Below, one piece after another: positions 1 to 4,800 of a stretch of DNA of 7,835 nucleotides. Both the position numbers and the translations under genes were made by a program. Within the stretch, counting starts at the first letter, position 1, and each line of letters starts with the position of its first letter. The notes below the pieces were generated by a model that was given only the letters and a program-made list of their open reading frames with translations, was not told the DNA's origin and made no database searches. The stretch lies in assembly GCA_031259095.1 (NCBI GenBank), contig JAIRLW010000509.1:1-7835 (forward strand), read 5' to 3'. Origin of the DNA: Planctomycetaceae bacterium (GTDB lineage Bacteria; Planctomycetota; Planctomycetia; Pirellulales; Thermoguttaceae).

Positions 1-322
1 TTACAGCACTACCATTACTATCCCACAAAACGAGGTTTTGTAAAATACCAATTCCAAAAAATTATATATTAAAAAATTACCTAAATTACCTAGACATACG
101 TAGAATCAAAATTACACCCTTAAGATATTACATTTTATGCCTAAAAACCAAACGCAAAGTTGATGGAAATTTTTTTCCTTATCAGTTTGTGACCATCTAT
201 TTTAGCAATCACAACGCAACATAGCCACACCAAAGGTAAGAATTTAGGATTTTAGGATTAACGATGGCAATCAATGTTTCTTTCCATTTTGGTATCTAAT
301 TTTCGTCCGTACACTGGGGCAA

Positions 323-343
323 CGACCTTTTGGCAAAAGGTCG
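323..343. repeat. perfect 9-bp inverted repeat (hairpin), REP-like
   Basis: The arms cgacctttt (323-331) and aaaaggtcg (335-343) are perfectly complementary around a 3-nt loop. The hairpin lies about 120 bases past the synthase stop codon. It could act as a 3' end stabiliser or be a dispersed REP-type palindrome. No U-run follows it on either strand, so a standard intrinsic terminator is not supported. Confidence 0.6.
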
Positions 344-363
344 CCTACCTCCCGAACCGAAAA

Positions 364-398
364 TGGGGATTCCCAAACAGAGATTGGGGACTCCCAAA
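364..398. repeat. two-copy 14-nt direct repeat of the GGGGA(C/T)TCCC type
   Basis: tggggattcccaaa (364-377) and tggggactcccaaa (385-398) differ at one base and are spaced 21 nt apart. Each copy contains a partial palindrome (GGGGA..TCCC). Just beyond lies aacttctaaaa (410-420), an 11-mer also found in the inner arm of the large palindrome at 1639-1649. This suggests the two intergenic regions carry related repeat material. Confidence 0.6.
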
Positions 399-461
399 AT
401 GAAACCTGAAACTTCTAAAATGAGTTGCGGAAGATTCCTAACCCTTTATTTATCAACAATT

Positions 462-1442
462 TCAATTGTTTCTGTTGACAACAAACCGCGCGATCGACGT
501 TAATGCGGTAATCGCTTGGGCATTGCCGTTAAAACCGGAAAGCAAATCAACCGCTTCATTGATTAACCGTTCCGCTTCCTGTTTTGCTAACGCCACAGAA
601 CCCGATTCGCAAAACCGTGTTATCAACTCTTGCGCCGCCATTTCATCAAAATCGTTTTGGCAAATTCGGTTTAATGTTTCCGCACGGTCGGCAGAACTTA
701 CTGTTTTCAAATACAGAATTAACGGTAAGGTCGGTTTGCGGTTGATTAAATCGGTACGTAATGTTTTGCCTGCCTTTCCTGTTTCGCCAATCATGTCGAG
801 AACATCGTCCACCACCTGAAACGCTAAACCAAGTTTATGTCCAAAAATCCGAAACCGTTCCGCTGTGGCGTTGTCGGCGCCTGAGTAATACGCCCCAAGT
901 TCCGCACTACACGCCAATAACGGTGCGGTTTTGCCGGCAATCATTTCATAATACTCTTCCGTCGTCATATCAAAACGGTTGACCGTTCCGAGTTGACGCA
1001 GTTCGCCTTCACAGGTTTTTCGGCAGGCTTCCGCCAGACGGTGTAAACCATGCAACTCTCCATTCCTCGCCATCAACTCCAATGCCTTCGTCAACAGTAA
1101 ATCACCCGCCAACACGCCAATCTGAACATTCCAACGTACATTCACCGTCGCACAATGACGACGAATCAACGCCCCGTCGAGAATGTCGTCATGAATCAAC
1201 GACGCTGTGTGAACAAACTCAATCGCTGTTGCCGTCTGAACATGTTGACCATTCGAAAAACCCGCCGCACGCCCCGCAAGAAATAATAACACCGGTCGAA
1301 GACGTTTACCGCCAAATTGAATACTGTAACGAACAACCTCGCCCACAAACGGATCAACCCCAGAAAGCGTCTCATTCGCTAATTTCTCCATCATCCTCAT
1401 CTCGTTGGCAATCAATTGATAGGCGGTTTCAACTTCGTACAT
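462..1442 (-). CDS. long-chain trans-polyprenyl diphosphate synthase
   Basis: This cytosolic enzyme condenses isopentenyl diphosphate onto an allylic diphosphate to build an all-trans prenyl chain, probably for the menaquinone side chain. Counting from the chosen 326-residue start, the family motifs appear in order: GGKRLRP at 44-50, the first Asp-rich motif DDILD at 85-89 followed by the Arg pair 94-95, GKT at 170-172, FQ at 208-209, and the second Asp-rich motif DDVLD at 212-216, followed by lysines 226 and 236. The residues at -5 and -4 before the first motif are Ala80 and Ser81. Known short-chain enzymes carry bulky aromatics there, so a long product is inferred (IspB/HepT/SdsA-like); exact length cannot be read. 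The Gly usual after the Arg pair is His96. The frame stays open to an ATG at 1517, adding 25 non-conserved residues, but family homology begins near the 1442 ATG and a promoter-like element sits just upstream of the longer start. No Shine-Dalgarno is seen at either start. Confidence 0.93.
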   Translation of the reverse strand: MYEVETAYQLIANEMRMMEKLANETLSGVDPFVGEVVRYSIQFGGKRLRPVLLFLAGRAAGFSNGQHVQTATAIEFVHTASLIHDDILDGALIRRHCATVNVRWNVQIGVLAGDLLLTKALELMARNGELHGLHRLAEACRKTCEGELRQLGTVNRFDMTTEEYYEMIAGKTAPLLACSAELGAYYSGADNATAERFRIFGHKLGLAFQVVDDVLDMIGETGKAGKTLRTDLINRKPTLPLILYLKTVSSADRAETLNRICQNDFDEMAAQELITRFCESGSVALAKQEAERLINEAVDLLSGFNGNAQAITALTSIARFVVNRNN

Positions 1443-1519
1443 GAATTTAGTGTTTTCTGATATTAGTCCGAAAAAGACTATTGGAGTGGATGATGTTGCG
1501 GAAAAAAGATCGAGCATCT

Positions 1520-1528
1520 ATTTTAACA
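1520..1528 (-). promoter_or_regulatory. candidate extended -10 element for the synthase gene
   Basis: Read on the minus strand this is TGTTAAAAT: a TG dinucleotide, one spacer base and TAAAAT, which is one mismatch from TATAAT. No good -35 hexamer lies 16-18 nt upstream, as is tolerated for extended -10 promoters. Initiation about 7 nt downstream would fall inside the potential ATG at 1517 and leave a leader of roughly 70 nt to the ATG at 1442, which favours the shorter protein. This is a sequence-match call only, in an AT-rich region. Confidence 0.3.
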
Positions 1529-1602
1529 GAATTTTCGTTTTTGGCGACAGCAGTGTGGTTTGGGGGATTGAGGGGTTGGGATTTGAGGTTTTATCTTACA
1601 AA

Positions 1603-1608
1603 ATTATA
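1603..1608 (-). promoter_or_regulatory. perfect TATAAT abutting the palindrome, candidate -10
   Basis: On the minus strand this reads TATAAT, directly downstream of the outer arm of the large palindrome (arm end at 1609). With a 17-nt spacer the -35 position falls inside the palindrome arm and reads GGGACT, a weak match to TTGACA. If active it would give a leader of about 155 nt for the prenyl synthase. An AT-rich flank makes chance occurrence possible. Confidence 0.3.
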
Positions 1609-1780
1609 GTCCCTAACGTCCCATCAGTCCCTAATGGGAACTTCTAAAAACTTCGACTGAAATCGACCAAAATCGATTTTAGCCGAATTGGGTTGATTTT
1701 GGTCGATCAAAAAACAAGTTTTTAGAAGTTGCCTAATGTCTCTAAAAAAAAGGACATTAGGGACTGATGGGACGAGGGAC
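1609..1780. repeat. 172-bp nested imperfect palindrome
   Basis: Three pairs of arms nest around a short centre. The outer arms are 1609-1636 and 1755-1780 (26 bp paired, with a 2-nt bulge on the left). The middle arms are 1639-1653 and 1716-1730 (15 bp, perfect). The inner arms are 1662-1674 and 1695-1707 (13 bp, perfect). An extra element lies only on the right side: cctaatgtc (1732-1740) pairs with gacattagg (1753-1761) across a 12-nt loop containing eight A (1744-1751; U8 in minus-strand RNA). The element fills most of the spacer between the two genes and would be transcribed past the large gene's stop. No flanking target duplication or transposase is visible. It could be a terminator or RNA-stability structure, a MITE-like element, or a regulatory leader. 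Confidence 0.85.
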
Positions 1781-1784
1781 CTTG

Positions 1785-1800
1785 GGGACAATACCGTCCC
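1785..1800. terminator. small hairpin just after the large gene's stop codon
   Basis: gggac (1785-1789) and gtccc (1796-1800) form a 5-bp stem with a 6-nt loop, 17-32 bases past the stop of the large gene. In minus-strand RNA it is followed within about 35 nt by a run of eight U (1751-1744) inside the larger palindrome. The distance to the U-run makes it a poor stand-alone intrinsic terminator. It may form part of a composite 3' structure. Confidence 0.3.
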
Positions 1801-1816
1801 AAATCACAAAAACACC

Positions 1817-4800
1817 TTACTGGAATAATTCAAACCATTCATCCGGTAATTTGTTTAACGGTAAAACAGTTTTTTTGGTTTTCGGTAACGGTGTGTTCGT
1901 TTGGTTGATGAATTTTGCCGTAACTGTTCGACCCGGCGAAAGGAAAGAAACTTCTTGTTTGTCGGAATCGGCGGTGATGCGGAATCCTTGAAGCAATGGA
2001 CGTTGCATCGGCGGAATCAATGCCCGAAAACGAGTTTTTCCGGTTCGTTTGTCAATTCCAAGTAAGGCGGTTGACGAAATGGAGGGTTGTCCTACTGCGT
2101 CTTCGTTGAACATGACCGCAAACAGTGTTACCGGAATATCCGGCGGAACACGGAGAAGTCGATACCAATCGTCAATCCGCGCCGGTTGCGACCAACACGG
2201 TTTGCCGTCAATATCGTAAAGCATCATCGACCCCGTACCAACCGGACGGGATTGAACATTGCTCACCGGACTTCGCCGCCTTTTAAAAGCAATTCCGTTT
2301 TCCATCTCATCCGACGAACGAAGATTCACCTCTCCCGATTCCGTAAAATGCACGAGGAATTGATCGCCCAAAAGTTCAACGTCAAAATCACAATCGTGCC
2401 GCCGCGACGGTTCACGAAGTTTCAAGTCGTGAAGCACTGTTCCGGTTCGCGTTCCCCAATCGCCGACCGTCCCCAGAATATCACGTTTTGTCTGAAGATC
2501 GTAAATCCGCAACGTTTTAGACGTCCACGAAACAAAGGCTAACAATCTGCCGAAATGGATTGACCGTATCATGGATTCACGCGAAAGACCGCCGCAAATC
2601 AGATAAGTCGGGATGGTCGGAATGGTTCCCGATTCCGTGTCGTTGGTGAGAATCAACGCGCGGCGGCGTTTTTGGAACAACTCGCGGAGATCGCTCAAAT
2701 AAAGTTGAAAACCGTCCGCCGGATTGGAACCGGGCGGAGGAGCAACATATTTCAGAAAAACGATATTCGTTTCAAACGTAAAAATTCCGCCGTGCGGAAT
2801 TGTTCCCGACGCCAACTCCCGACCATCCAACGGATCAACCGCAATTGCCTGCTGAATATCGGGAAAAATCAGAAACAAATGTTCCCGATCACCCAGAATA
2901 GAACACGATGACGAAAAAATCTTGCGCGTCCACAGAGTTTGACCGGTCATCGGGTTCAATCCGTAAACGTTGTCCGTATCACGGTAACAAACAACCTGCG
3001 GTGAAATAAACACCGATTCCTTAGGAAAATTACGATCCGCCTGAGGCGTAAACATCTGGAAATTCCCCAACGCAACCGAACCTAATATCTGCCGGTTCGG
3101 AAGAACGGAGGAAAGTGTTTTTGTCCAAAGGATTTTCGGACTTTCCTCCAAATTACAACGGAATGTGTCCAACGCAATCATTTCGTTTTCCCGAACAAAA
3201 AGAAGTAAATGATTACAACCTTTCAGATAAATAACTTGATCGGAAAATCCATGAGGATAATGACCGGAATTTTCGCCGAAAAAACCGTAATCCATCATGT
3301 CCGGATAAATTGCGGAAAGGCAACTCCGCCATCGCTCCTCACCGGAACGATCATAACAAACAAGGAAAACTTCCGGCTGAACCGTTTCCAACGCATAACT
3401 GTACGGCGAAAGGAACGGCTCATAAGAACCTAAAAACGGTAAACTATATTGTTGATTCGCCGCAAAACGATTACGCGGTTGCGCCGCACGAAGAATTCGG
3501 GCAACCGTTCCGCCGTGCGAATAAGATTCTTGTAAAATAGTTGCCGTTTGCGGATCATCTTCAATTAGAACCTCGCCGTCAAGCCAATGCCCCGACAACT
3601 TTTCACGTTCGTAAAATTCTTTGAAAATAGGTTTTTCCAAAATGCTCTGTTCTATTTTTTGACCTTGCTCTTCAAAATGTTTTGCGAGAATCCGGTAATA
3701 ATAAACCGCATCGGCAATATTTCCCTGAGATTCCGAAAGTGTTGCAAGATATTTTATTTTCTCAAAATCAAACGCCGGCAGCGTTGAAGAGTTTGCGGCG
3801 CGGTTTGTTCCATGATCGGTTTGTTTGGTTTCTTGGGACAATTGAGACGATTGGGACATTGGGGACTGGGATATTGGGGACTGAGATATGGGGGATAATT
3901 GAGACAAATCGGCGGGATTTGCTCCATGTTCTTCATGTTTTTCCTTGTGTTCATTCGATTCAAAAAAACGCGCCGGAAGATTCCACTCCACCGGAAGATT
4001 CCACGATAATTCCAACGCCGAAAAAAAATGATGACGCTCATAATGTTCCTGCAAGTTTTTTTCGGCTTGACCGGAAATAGGTAAATGTTGAAACAAACCG
4101 GTGAACACCTGCCAACTTCGTATGTCCGAAAACAATAACATTGATTCCTGCTCCAACCAAGGTCGAATCAACAATTGATTTCCGGCGAATCCGTTATCTT
4201 TACTTTTATTCTCATTCCATTTCGGTTTCGGCAATAATGTTGTCAATAATGTCGGCGGTTTTTTTGAGTCGAGTAATTGCTTAAAAATTGTTTCGGCAAC
4301 ACGGTTGACTTGATCGTTAAGTTTGGGATTTTTATTGTTTTTCAGAGATTGTTCTAAAATTTTTCCCAAAACGCGGTGAAGTTGCGCTGAAAGTTCGGCA
4401 TGAACCGGAACCTGAACGGAGTGTTCGGTTTCAAGGTAAAATACTTTTTGGAGTAAATCCGCTAAGTCGTCTGTTTTACCGGTTTGCAATGCGCCGCGGA
4501 CAAGATAAAACAGAATTTCACCGAGTTCTTCTGGAAATTCCGCTAACGTTTCCAATTCCTGTCCGGCGGAATACCATGCCGAATAATCTTGTTGAATCGC
4601 TTCCATCAGTGTTTTTCGCAGACAATCTGCGGTGTATTCCGAATATCGGGCTCGCAGAGAACGCCGGAACAATTCGACTGATTCGGCAATATTTCCTTCC
4701 GCACGGCGAACTCGTCCTAATTGCAAGAGTCCTTCGGAATCATTCGGATTTTCTTTAAGCCGATTCGTTGCCTTTTCTTTCAACGGTTCCAACTGATCAA

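Larger units (their letters stand above)
1..461. other. non-coding region downstream of the prenyl synthase gene
   Basis: I see no credible gene here: all frames are broken by stops, and no tRNA or rRNA pattern is visible. The first 180 bases are very AT-rich and contain a 9-nt tandem duplication (aaattacct at 74-82 and 83-91) and a small 7-bp hairpin with loop GAG (25-41). A second short tandem, tttaggat twice, lies near 243-258. From about 300 onward the base composition becomes more GC-rich and carries the hairpin and direct repeats listed separately. No stem followed by a U-run lies just after the synthase stop in the minus direction, so its transcription end is not obvious. Confidence 0.7.

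Noticed and set aside
364..398. Possible CRISPR array.
   Set aside because: There are only two 14-nt copies with a 7-nt gap, no spacer-sized unique sequence and no cas genes.
1443..1517. A 25-residue N-terminal extension of the prenyl synthase starting at the ATG at 1517.
   Set aside because: The extension lacks family similarity, no Shine-Dalgarno supports it, and a promoter-like element abuts it. The 326-residue form has a normal family length.
1441..1647. A plus-strand open frame of 68 residues across the synthase start and the spacer.
   Set aside because: It has no recognisable domain or ribosome site. Its C-terminus (VPNVPSVPN) is simply the GGGAC-type repeat read in translation.
1609..1780. 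Insertion sequence.
   Set aside because: There is no transposase frame and no target-site duplication at the ends. A non-autonomous element remains possible, but an IS is not supported.
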